A DNA stretch of 43,556 nt from Bacillota bacterium. GTDB taxonomy: Bacteria; Bacillota; Dethiobacteria; DTU022. A program made the translations under genes and the position numbers. This document shows positions 1-7,521 of this stretch, in pieces (within the stretch, counting starts at the first letter, position 1; every line of letters starts with the position of its first letter). The stretch lies in contig JAGYMW010000008.1 in assembly GCA_018400435.1 (NCBI GenBank), positions 1 through 43,556 on the forward strand. Direction: 5' to 3'. The notes beneath the pieces are model-generated. The model worked only from the letters and a program-made list of their open reading frames with translations, made no database searches and was not told the DNA's origin.

Positions 1-309
1 CCTGTGATGTTCAGCCACTGTGGTGCCTACTATTTATAGTTCTGGTCAATATCTTTATAGCATAAGGGCTACCGGGATATGGTGTTGTTAAAGAACGAAA
101 TAAGACGTTTGACCATAGTTAAAAATGATCTGCACACAGAAAGGGGTGATAGCAGGTCAAATACAGCGCAATCCTACACCACGGAAATTCCACGGCGATA
201 GGGACAAATTCTTATCCAATAAGAAGCATGGTAATAATAAATAAGGAGGATAAATTTTAAAGCGTGTATAATTTATAGTACAATGTAAAACCTCAAAAGG
301 AAAAAGCAA
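1..309. other. AT-rich region with no recognisable gene
   Basis: No convincing coding sequence or RNA gene is visible here. Frame 1 on the plus strand is interrupted only by three TAG codons (37, 58, 199) before a TAA at 220, but its translation is not recognised. A strong Shine-Dalgarno-like AAGGAGGAT near 243-251 has no start codon at proper distance, so it may be a relic. TATAAT at 267-272 could be the -10 of the broken gene that follows. I looked for a tRNA-Pyl (CTCTAAA anticodon arm) and did not find one. Confidence 0.5.
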
Positions 310-609
310 ATGCATTTTGAACTGTCCATTACTATAAACTGCCCACAGGAAGAGGCTTTAATATTCCTCAGAGATAAAGATTTGTATAAGTAAAAAGAAG
401 GATCTCCAGTCCTGATTCTGGAAAATCTGACTGAAGCATCTTGTGATGTGGGCGCAAGGTATCGAGAAGTAGTGCAGATGCTCCCATTTTCCAAAGGTGA
501 AATTTTATCAGTAATAACCAGATATGAGCCTCCTGAATATCTCGAAGAAGATTTCTTCAAGATAGGGATGAAAAGGCATCTTGAGCATTATGCATTGATC
601 AAAACGTAA
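310..609 (+). pseudogene. Broken SRPBCC/polyketide-cyclase-like gene
   Basis: Starting at ATG 310 after an AAAGGA ribosome binding site, the frame reads 27 codons, meets TAA at 391-393, then continues open to TAA at 607-609. The joined translation has the pattern of small SRPBCC (START-like) proteins: a beta strand and a P-x-E-x-x-x-x-F-L segment at the N-terminus, then the motifs VGARYREVVQM and ITRYEPPEYLEEDF. The family normally runs to about 140-150 residues. Here the C-terminal third is missing and mtbB begins 15 bases later. The internal stop is ochre, not amber, so pyrrolysine cannot explain it. An inactivated, truncated gene is the simplest reading. The family assignment is by pattern only. 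Confidence 0.55.
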
Positions 610-624
610 AGGGGTTGTCATTCA

Positions 625-2019
625 GTGAAAAAACACTTTACCAGGATGGGAGACGGATCGGGCATCTACATGAACGAGGAGGAGATCCGCAACGACCTGG
701 CAGCAGGAACAGCCGATGCCGCCGACCGGGGTAAAATTCCTCCCATCTCTGCGGAGGAACTGGATTATCTCTATGAAATTGTGGTAACACCTGTCAATAT
801 CGTCAGTGTCGCCCGGGGCAAGGAAATTGTTACCTCTTCCGATTCAGGGGCTTTCAAAATCAATTATCAGGCCGATATCTCTCTTGACCGGGCTACCTCG
901 ATCCAGGTGCATGAAAAGGTCCTTGCGGCTGATTCGTTGGACCTGGGGAATATTGACTACAGCTACAAGTCGGTGAAAGCTATCATGCACGATGAGGCCA
1001 AAGTTATGGAAAATGTCCAGCTGAATACGATCATGCCGGTGCTCTACGGAGCCATGCCAAACCTGGGCCTTTATACAAAGCCGGACGGCCCAGTTGATAA
1101 CTGGTCCGAACTGCTCCCCAGGGTAAAGATTGCTGAAGCGAGGCGGGCACAGGAGGAAGCGGTCGATCTGGCGGTCAAAGACATGGTTTACATAGCTGAC
1201 GGAATGTATGAGGCCGGAGCGGACGGAATGAATTTTGATACCTGCGGCGCTTCGGGAGATGCTGATTTTCTGGCGGCTCTTGAAGCGGCCAGAATTATCA
1301 GGGGGAAATATCCGGGCTTCGGCATGGAAATGGGAATGGCCGGAGAATTTATTCTTGGTATGCACGGGAAGCTGGAGTACGAAGGTGCCAGGTTGGCCGG
1401 TTTATATCCCCATAAACAGGTCAAGCTGGCTGAGAAGGCGGGGGCAACAATATTCGGGCCGGTTGTCAATACCAGCAGCAATCGCTCGTTTCCCTGGAAC
1501 CTGGCCCGTGCTGTTACGTTTATTAAAGCATGCTGCGAAGCAGCTGATATAGCGGTCCATGCCAATGTGGGTATGGGTGTGGGAGCTACTCCCATGACCC
1601 TTGTTCCGCCAGCTGATGCAGTTTCCAGGGCTTCGAAGGCCCTGATTGAAATCGGCAAAGCCGACGGTTTATAGGTGGGTTCCGGTGATCCTTTTGGCAA
1701 TGAAGCGACGCAGGAAGTAGCTTTTGGGATGGGCGGTATTCGCACGGCCGGAGATCTGGTCATGAGAATGCAGCTGTCCGGAGGCCTGAAAATAGAGGCA
1801 GCCAAAAAATACGTCGCTGAAAAATTGGGTGTCACAACTGTGGAGCTGAGTGATTGCTCAGTTATACGTGAAATAAGGAAGAACTTGGGGCTGGGTTATC
1901 CCATGCCTGATCCGGGGGCAACCAAAGGTATTGGGGCCAAGATTCGGATAGCCGAACTCCTGGGCCAAAAAATAAACTCAGTAGAACAGTTCAAGAAGAA
2001 AACGGGACTACATTATTAA
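625..2019 (+). CDS. mtbB: Dimethylamine methyltransferase MtbB, pyrrolysine-containing (TAG read through)
   Basis: Transfers a methyl group from dimethylamine to a cognate corrinoid protein in the cytoplasm. The ORF track shows two pieces in the same frame, 625-1674 and 1675-2019, separated only by TAG at 1672-1674. Read through, the product is 464 residues with pyrrolysine at 350. The flanks, IGKADGL before and VGSGDPFGNEA after, match the pyrrolysine neighbourhood of MtbB. Other family landmarks are RMGDGSGIYM near the N-terminus, GTADAADRGKIP, MPVLYGAMPNLGLY, GADGMNFDTCGA, and GIGAKIRIAELL near the end. Start is GTG 625 after AAAGGGG. mttB follows after 21 bases, so the two are probably one operon. 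Its corrinoid protein (MtbC) and the pyl genes are not in the window. Without UAG decoding a 349-residue fragment would result. Confidence 0.93.
1672..1674 (+). other. In-frame amber codon read as pyrrolysine (mtbB residue 350)
   Basis: TAG lies between GACGGTTTA and GTGGGTTCC. Reading frame and family homology continue unbroken for 114 residues on the far side, to TAA 2017-2019. No separate ribosome binding site starts the downstream part: GTG 1675 touches the TAG directly. Confidence 0.92.
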
Positions 2020-2040
2020 TCTATGAAAGAAGGTAAATAG

Positions 2041-3525
2041 ATGAAAAGGAACCCCATAGCTGGAAGAAGCTCTTTTATGGGCTGCGGTCTGAATTTGTTC
2101 AACGATTCAGATCTGGAGATGATTCATGATGCTACACTGGAAGTGCTGGAATACGCCGGCCTCTATGTCCAGAGCGATGAGGCCATGGACATTTTCGATG
2201 GGGGAGGCTGTATAGTAGACAGGCAAGGGAAAAATGTAAAAATACCCGCCCATATCGTCGAAGATTCCATTACTTCATCCCCAAAGAAAATATTCCTTGC
2301 CGGACGGGATCCAAAGCATGATCTGGTCCTCGAAAACGGAAGGGTCAACTTTTGTCCTTTCGGGGAAGGCGTGATGGTTATCGATCCCTACAGCGGTGAA
2401 TACCGCAAATCAACCAAAGCCGACAAGGGAAACGTGGCCAGGCTGGTTGACGCCCTGGATCAGTATGACATGCTGGAGAATACTGTGGCACCGCGCGATG
2501 TTCATCCGGAGATGGAAAGCCTGCACAACTATGAAATAACCGTTTCCAACACCACGAAACACGTCCCTCAGCCCTGTCACGACAAGCGCTCTGCCCAGCT
2601 GCTCATCGAAATGGCGGCGGTTGTGGCCGGAGGAAAGGAAAAACTTAAAGATAGGCCTATCGTTTCCGGGTGTACCTGTCCCCAGAGCCCGTTGACCATT
2701 TCCGCAGGCTGCGGCGAGCCGATCATCGAATATGCGCGGGCTAACCTGCCCCAGAATATTCTTTCCATGGCGATGGCCGGGGCTACATCACCGGTCACCC
2801 TGGCGGGGACGTTGGTAACCCACAATGCAGAGGTGCTCGGGGGTATTGTCCTGGCCCAGCTGACCAGGAAGGGGGCACCGGTGATGTACGGCAGTTCAAC
2901 CACAATGATCGATATGAGACAGGCGACGGCAACGGTCGGTTGCCCCGAGCTCGGTTTAATAAGTGCTGCTGTGGCCATCCTGGCCCGTTACTATCTGCTA
3001 CCCAGTTATGTTGCCGGTACTTAGGGTGACAGCAAGGTTTCAGATGCTCAGTCTGGCCATGAAAAAACCCTGACTTCCCTGCTGCCGGCATTGGCAGGTG
3101 CCAATATGATCTACGGCGGGGGGATGCTGGAGATGGGTTTGACCATGAGCTTCGGACAACTGGTGATGGATAATGAGATCATTGCTATGACCAGGAAAGT
3201 TCTTGAGGGTATCCCGGTTAACGACGAGTCTCTGGCTGTTGATGTAATTAAAAAAGTGGGTGCCCGGGGGCACTTTTTGGCCGAAGAGCACACCTACAGG
3301 CACATGCGAGAGCTTTCCGAAAGCCGGTTAATCGATCGCCGGATGAGGCAGTTTTGGAATGACAGCGGAGCCAAAGACCTTACCCGGGCCTGTGATGAAA
3401 AGGCGAGAGAAATATTGGAGCATCATCGCCCGGAACCGCTGCCCGACCTGGTTCATAAAAGGCTTCTATCAATTATCAGTGAAAGGGAAGAAGAACTGTT
3501 TATTAAATCCCCGGTTAATGAATAA
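2041..3525 (+). CDS. mttB: Trimethylamine methyltransferase MttB, pyrrolysine-containing (TAG read through)
   Basis: Demethylates trimethylamine, passing the methyl group to the corrinoid protein MttC. The frame runs from ATG 2041 (AAGG ribosome binding site) to TAA 3523-3525 with one TAG at 3022-3024. Read through, the product is 494 residues with pyrrolysine at 328. The junction reads YVAGT-Pyl-GDSKVSDAQSGHEKT, matching the conserved pyrrolysine loop that separates true MttB from MttB-like proteins, which lack the amber codon and often act on quaternary amines. The ORF track shows the C-terminal part only from an internal ATG (3091), so an automatic annotation would lose about 22 residues around the active site. 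It sits 21 bases after mtbB, suggesting co-expression and sequential use of tri- and dimethylamine. Confidence 0.93.
3022..3024 (+). other. In-frame amber codon read as pyrrolysine (mttB residue 328)
   Basis: TAG lies between GCCGGTACT and GGTGACAGC. The frame stays open for a further 166 codons with MttB-like sequence. There is no start codon or ribosome binding site between the TAG and the conserved GDSKVSDAQ segment. Confidence 0.92.
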
Positions 3526-3554
3526 AATTTACCATACCAGAAGGAGGTTTTACT

Positions 3555-4226
3555 ATGCCTGTACTAACTTTCCTTGGCCATGCAGCTTTCCGGTTAAGGG
3601 ATAAAGGAAAGGAAACCCTGCTTTTTGATCCCTATATTACCGGCAATCCTCAGGCTCCCATGAAGCTTGAAGAAATTGGGGCTGATTACATTTTAGTTTC
3701 CCATGCTCATTTTGACCATCTGGGTGATACATATGAAATTGCCAAAAGGGAAGAAGCGACGATCATATCAACGGCTGAAATTGCCGGTCAGGCGGGCGAA
3801 AATGGCCTAGCTGCCCACGGGCAGCATCTGGGAGGAAGACATCAGTTCCAATTTGGTTCGGTTAAGCTGACCCTTGCTTTTCACGGCTCGGGAATACCCG
3901 GCGGTCATGCCTGCGGTTTTGTCGTCGACTATTATGGGAAGAAGATATATTTTGCCGGTGACACGGCGCTTTTTAGCGATATGAAGTTAATCGGTGAACT
4001 TGATTCTCTCGACCTGGCCCTCCTGCCCATCGGGGACAATTTCACCATGGGCATTGACGATGCCGTGATGGCCGCTTCTTTTCTGCAGGCCAGAGAGGTT
4101 ATCCCCTTCCACTACAATACCTGGCCCCTCATCGAGGCAGATCCTGAAGAATTCAAGAAGAAGGTGGAAGATAAAACCGGCAGTAAATGTATTGTTCTTT
4201 CACCGGGAGAACAGCATATATTCTAA
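3555..4226 (+). CDS. UPF0173 metal-dependent hydrolase (metallo-beta-lactamase fold)
   Basis: A 223-residue single-domain protein of the UPF0173/YtkL group. It has the HAHFDHLGD metal-binding motif near residue 52, a later GDTALF metal-ligand motif, and the conserved FHYNTWPLI close to the C-terminus. Physiological substrates of this group are not established. A very strong AAGGAGGT ribosome binding site precedes ATG 3555, and the gene begins 29 bases after mttB, so it is probably in the methylamine operon. A hairpin terminator follows. A role in methylamine metabolism is inference from position only. Confidence 0.85.
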   Translation: MPVLTFLGHAAFRLRDKGKETLLFDPYITGNPQAPMKLEEIGADYILVSHAHFDHLGDTYEIAKREEATIISTAEIAGQAGENGLAAHGQHLGGRHQFQFGSVKLTLAFHGSGIPGGHACGFVVDYYGKKIYFAGDTALFSDMKLIGELDSLDLALLPIGDNFTMGIDDAVMAASFLQAREVIPFHYNTWPLIEADPEEFKKKVEDKTGSKCIVLSPGEQHIF

Positions 4227-4273
4227 CTTTATTGATTTTATTGTGAATGGTTCCGTTTTTAAAATGCAAATGA

Positions 4274-4323
4274 AAGCCCCTATCGCAGCCAATCAGTAGC
4301 TGTGTATAGGGGCTTATCAATAA
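4274..4323. terminator. Terminator hairpin between convergent genes
   Basis: The stem AAGCCCCTAT / ATAGGGGCTT (4274-4283 with 4306-4315) has ten perfect pairs. It lies between the converging UPF0173 and dimethylargininase-like genes and may serve both directions. A second short stem, GATCA-T-rich-TGATC, follows near 4328-4343. Confidence 0.75.
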
Positions 4324-4381
4324 TCTGGATCATTTTTTTGATCATCGATTTTAGCCATTGATCTTCCATAAGCTTAAAAAA

Positions 4382-5260
4382 TCAAACCCTTAAAATAGGC
4401 CTTGTCAGGCAGGTCGGACCGCCTCCTCCTTTGATTGAAACATCTTCACCGGGGTATTCGTAGACGGTAGCGCCTTTTTTTTCAAGAGCTGTTTTTGTGC
4501 GTGTATTTCCAGCAATCATAACGCAAACCCTTGGTGCTATAGCCAGGACATTGCAGCCGAAGGTGTCATATTCTTCATCCGGCACTTCCACCATCTCGAT
4601 GCCCTTTTGCAGAAGCAGATCACGGAAAGGTACTGTCATCAGTTTTGAATAAACTACTGCCAGGTTGCGATCAACAGGGCTTATCAAAGACATTAAATGC
4701 AGGCATTCCTCCGGTCCGTTCCAGTGTGGCAGCGGCACTTCGATGATTTCATCGACTAAACCGGCGGTTAAGTTCTTCAGCTGAGCCACACCTTCACCGT
4801 TTGTGCGGTGACTGAGACCTACAGCTACGGTATTGTCGTCGAACCAGACCACGTCTCCTCCTTCAATTGTGCCCGGCTCCTCGATGGTTCCGAGAATGGG
4901 TATACCCAAATTTTTAAAGAGGGTGCTGATCGTCTGAGGCTCAGTTTTTCTTTCCCTTTTTCCCATGTTGCATAGAATAGCACCTTTTTTAGTAATCAGG
5001 ACGGGATCGTGTGTGTAAATTGAATCCAGCCCGGTTATTTCGTCTTCAGGCAGATAGTGAACCTTGGGCACGTTATTTTCGATAATCGCTGCAAACTGGT
5101 TATACTCAATCAGTGCTTTTTCAAAGTCAGGTTTTTCGGGGTAATGGAGTTGCTGCCATTGTCGGTTAACATTCTCCTGGCCCAGCCAAGCTCGGGCGGG
5201 GCTCTTCATCAGGATTGATTCGATCCTGCCTGTTTCTGATTGTCCATTGTAGCCGATCAT
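4382..5260 (-). CDS. Dimethylarginine dimethylaminohydrolase / arginine deiminase-fold hydrolase
   Basis: A guanidino-group-modifying enzyme. It carries the family landmarks in order: YTHDPVLI (substrate Asp region), EGGDVVWFDDNTVAVGLSHRTN, the catalytic-histidine segment EECLHLMS, and the nucleophilic cysteine at the C-terminus in GGGGPTCLTRP. If it is a true DDAH it hydrolyses N-omega-methylated arginine to citrulline plus methylamine or dimethylamine; an arginine deiminase or unrelated amidinohydrolase activity is also possible. The track start (5368) is replaced by ATG 5260, which has a GGGGAGGAT ribosome binding site and gives 292 residues. It converges on the methylamine methyltransferase genes, so its possible product, dimethylamine, would be the MtbB substrate. 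That metabolic link is inference. Confidence 0.8.
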   Translation of the reverse strand: MIGYNGQSETGRIESILMKSPARAWLGQENVNRQWQQLHYPEKPDFEKALIEYNQFAAIIENNVPKVHYLPEDEITGLDSIYTHDPVLITKKGAILCNMGKRERKTEPQTISTLFKNLGIPILGTIEEPGTIEGGDVVWFDDNTVAVGLSHRTNGEGVAQLKNLTAGLVDEIIEVPLPHWNGPEECLHLMSLISPVDRNLAVVYSKLMTVPFRDLLLQKGIEMVEVPDEEYDTFGCNVLAIAPRVCVMIAGNTRTKTALEKKGATVYEYPGEDVSIKGGGGPTCLTRPILRV

Positions 5261-5280
5261 AATATCCTCCCCACACAGGT

Positions 5281-5295
5281 TGATAAATTTTATCA
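5281..5295. promoter_or_regulatory. Perfect palindrome, possible operator for the DDAH-like gene
   Basis: TGATAAATTTTATCA (TGATAAA-T-TTTATCA) lies 21-35 bases upstream of the ATG at 5260 (minus strand), just 5' of its ribosome binding site. It could be an operator or simply AT-rich chance. The rest of 5296-5662 shows no gene that I can support. Confidence 0.3.
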
Positions 5296-5662
5296 TCTTT
5301 ATTCTAACATATATCTTTTGTTTGCAGATCCCTGTTATTCGTGGCCCAATGGGGTTTGCTCCTGCCATTCAATTGTAGTATCATAATAGCTGAATTTAAG
5401 AATCGTTCCTGAATTGAGAATAAACAAAAGGATCAACATCATAAAGGGGAGCAACCCTGCCTGTACCGGTTGAAATATGACCTTGCTCAACACCGAAGGT
5501 TGAAAGAAGATCTCAATAAAAAGTTTTTGCCTTGAACAAATCGCCGCGTAGGCCCCTTATTTTGCTCTGGCATGAAAGATTGTTCAGGGTTTAGTATTTT
5601 TAAAGATGTTAAAAAAGCTGAAGTCGTCTGTCTTAAGGCAAAAAGAACTGGAGGAAAAGATC

Positions 5663-6421
5663 ATGATTACAAAAAGAATTGCTGTAGCTGGTAAGGGAGG
5701 CACCGGGAAGACAACCCTTTCCGCGCTTTTAATTCGTTACCTGATGGAAGAAAGACCGGGGAAAAGTATCCTTGCCGTCGATGCTGATGCCAATGCCAAT
5801 CTCAATGAGGCCCTGGGCCTGGAAGTGAATGAAACCATCAGTGCTATTCTTGAAGATACAAAAAATCCAAAAGCCGTTCCCACGGGAATGACCAAATCTG
5901 TTTTTGTCGAGTATCGCCTCAGCCAGGCGATGGTCGAGGAAGATGCTTTTGATTTGCTGGTCATGGGTAATCCTGAAGGGCCGGGTTGTTACTGTTACCC
6001 CAATGATCTGTTGAAGAGATATCTCGAGCAGGTTAGTAAAAATTACGATTACCTGGTTACCGATAACGAAGCTGGTCTTGAGCACCTCAGCAGGCGCCTT
6101 TTACCCATGGTTGACTGGCTGATTGTAACCAGTGACGCTACAGCACGGGGGATACGTTCCGCCGGCCGGGTGAAAGAAATAGTGCAGAAAGTAAATATTG
6201 GCGTTGCCAGAATGGGCCTGGTTATCGGGAGAAGCCGTAGTAATGAAGGCGAAGTTTTGAAAGAAGAAATTGAAAAAAGCGGGCTTACCCTGCTGGGCTT
6301 CATGCCAGATGATCCTCTGATTTCGGATTATGACTTGAAAGGAAAAGCGCTTATCGATCTGCCGGCAGATTCACCGGCGGTAAAGGCTTCCCGCGAGCTT
6401 TTTGAAATTCTTTCCCTTTAA
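5663..6421 (+). CDS. cooC: CooC/AcsF-type nickel-insertion ATPase
   Basis: A P-loop ATPase of the MinD/NifH class that matures CO dehydrogenase/acetyl-CoA synthase by delivering nickel. The N-terminus has the deviant Walker A AGKGGTGKTT (residues 8-17), then VDADANANL (switch I). The CooC-specific CxC metal/dimer motif appears in GPGCYCYPN, followed by DNEAGLEHLSRR. The track start at 5606 is less likely than ATG 5663, which has GGAGG 11 bases upstream and gives the standard 252-residue length. No CODH/ACS genes are in the window. It indicates a Wood-Ljungdahl or CO-oxidising metabolism, into which methyl groups from the upstream methylamine system could feed (inference). Confidence 0.88.
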   Translation: MITKRIAVAGKGGTGKTTLSALLIRYLMEERPGKSILAVDADANANLNEALGLEVNETISAILEDTKNPKAVPTGMTKSVFVEYRLSQAMVEEDAFDLLVMGNPEGPGCYCYPNDLLKRYLEQVSKNYDYLVTDNEAGLEHLSRRLLPMVDWLIVTSDATARGIRSAGRVKEIVQKVNIGVARMGLVIGRSRSNEGEVLKEEIEKSGLTLLGFMPDDPLISDYDLKGKALIDLPADSPAVKASRELFEILSL

Positions 6422-6539
6422 AGCGGAGAAAAGAGAAGATCAACCGTGAAATTGGGAGCTGGAGCAACCATTTTTTGGCGGTAACTTTATTTGTCTGGAG
6501 AAAAGACAACATAGATATTGTCAGTGGGAGGTAAGCAGG

Positions 6540-7184
6540 ATGGCCTTCAGTAATCGTCGGCAGGCCGGTGAAAAGCTGGCTTTTAGGCTTGATTCCTACC
6601 GGGGGCATGATCCGCTTATTCTGGCTGTTCCCCGGGGAGGAGTGGCCGTTGCCGAACCGATTTGGCAAAACCTTGGTGGAGAAATTGATTTAATCATAAC
6701 TCGTAAAATAGGGGCTCCTTCCCAGCCGGAACTGGCTATTGGGGCGGTGAGCGGGGACGGCTTCGTTATGGCTAACAAAGAGCTTGTCGCAAGAATGAAT
6801 ATCCCGGGAGGTTACATTGAAAATAAAGCAGCGGAAGAGCAGGCAGAAATTAAAAGACGCCTTCGGCTTTACCGGGGAAACCGTCCTCTTCCACTGGTGG
6901 ATAACCGGCTGGTGATTCTGGTTGATGATGGAGTGGCTACCGGTTATACTCTGCTGGCTGCGCTGCGCAGTTTGCGGCAGCAACATCCGCTGAAGCTGGT
7001 CCTGGCTGTCCCCGTGGGGCCGCCTGATACCCTCACAAGGTTGGCAGAAGAAGTTGACGAACTGGTTTATCTCGAAGCGCCGCCCAGCTTTGCTGCCGTT
7101 GGCCAGTTTTATACCCGTTTTGATCAGGTTGGTGATACTGAAGTAATGGCAGTATTACAGAAAGCCTGGACAGATCAAGAGTAA
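6540..7184 (+). CDS. Phosphoribosyltransferase-family protein
   Basis: A 214-residue type I phosphoribosyltransferase fold. The N-terminal PRGGVAVAEPI segment is followed by TRKIGAPSQPELAIGAV, a flexible-hood insertion, and the PRPP-binding motif VILVDDGVATG around residues 122-132. It resembles stand-alone proteins often annotated simply as phosphoribosyltransferase; the accepting base or substrate is unknown. Start ATG 6540 follows a GGGAGG ribosome binding site. It stands alone between cooC and the metK riboswitch. Confidence 0.8.
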   Translation: MAFSNRRQAGEKLAFRLDSYRGHDPLILAVPRGGVAVAEPIWQNLGGEIDLIITRKIGAPSQPELAIGAVSGDGFVMANKELVARMNIPGGYIENKAAEEQAEIKRRLRLYRGNRPLPLVDNRLVILVDDGVATGYTLLAALRSLRQQHPLKLVLAVPVGPPDTLTRLAEEVDELVYLEAPPSFAAVGQFYTRFDQVGDTEVMAVLQKAWTDQE

Positions 7185-7257
7185 AACGATTATTTTTTTA
7201 CCGATAAACGATTTTATTTATTACGGAATGGGTAATAATTATTTATTGAATTGCGAA

Positions 7258-7286
7258 TTGACTTGGCCGGAATGCTGGTGTATCAT
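7258..7286 (+). promoter_or_regulatory. Sigma-A-type promoter of metK
   Basis: TTGACT (7258-7263), a 17-base spacer and TATCAT (7281-7286). A TATAAT at 7290-7295 is an alternative -10. Transcription would start just before the SAM-I aptamer. Confidence 0.55.
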
Positions 7287-7308
7287 TGTTATAATTTAAT
7301 AATCTTTT

Positions 7309-7416
7309 CTCTTATCCAGAGCGGAGGAGGGGCAGCCCCGATGAATCCCGGCAACCGGATCTAATGATCACGGTGCCAATTGCTGCGGGGTGGACTTTTT
7401 CCCCGGGAGATGAGAG
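7309..7416 (+). ncRNA. SAM-I riboswitch (S-box) aptamer
   Basis: Conserved S-box sequence elements are present in order: CTTATCCAGAG, GGAGG, GATGAATCCCGGCAACC, a GGTGCCAATT segment, and GAGATGAGAGGTGCC. P1 pairs CTCTTA (7309-7314) with TGAGAG (7411-7416). It controls metK 106 bases downstream, closing the feedback loop on S-adenosylmethionine. Confidence 0.93.
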
Positions 7417-7427
7417 GTGCCAGAAGG

Positions 7428-7451
7428 GCCTCTTGAGAAAAGAGGCTTTTT
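7428..7451 (+). terminator. SAM riboswitch expression-platform terminator
   Basis: GCCTCTT (7428-7434) pairs with AAGAGGC (7440-7446), followed by TTTTT. The 5' arm can instead pair with GAGAGG at 7412-7417 (3' side of P1) as the antiterminator. This is the standard SAM-OFF transcription arrangement. Confidence 0.9.
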
Positions 7452-7521
7452 GTATTTACATTTTTGTCAGCAGGACAGGGTGGCAAAAAATTTAAATTTA
7501 GCCTGCAAGGAGGAATAGTAA

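Noticed and set aside
1-309. tRNA-Pyl or riboswitch upstream of mtbB
   Set aside because: No CTCTAAA-type anticodon arm, no cloverleaf, and no known riboswitch core was found.
844-1365. Long minus-strand ORF of 173 codons inside mtbB
   Set aside because: Lies wholly opposite the conserved mtbB frame with no ribosome binding site or recognisable product; a shadow ORF, like many others in the track.
1675-2019. Separate 114-residue gene starting at GTG 1675
   Set aside because: The GTG touches the TAG and has no ribosome binding site; the sequence is the C-terminal part of MtbB.
3091-3525. Separate 144-residue gene after the mttB amber codon
   Set aside because: It is the C-terminal part of MttB; the ATG is internal and the conserved frame continues upstream to the TAG.
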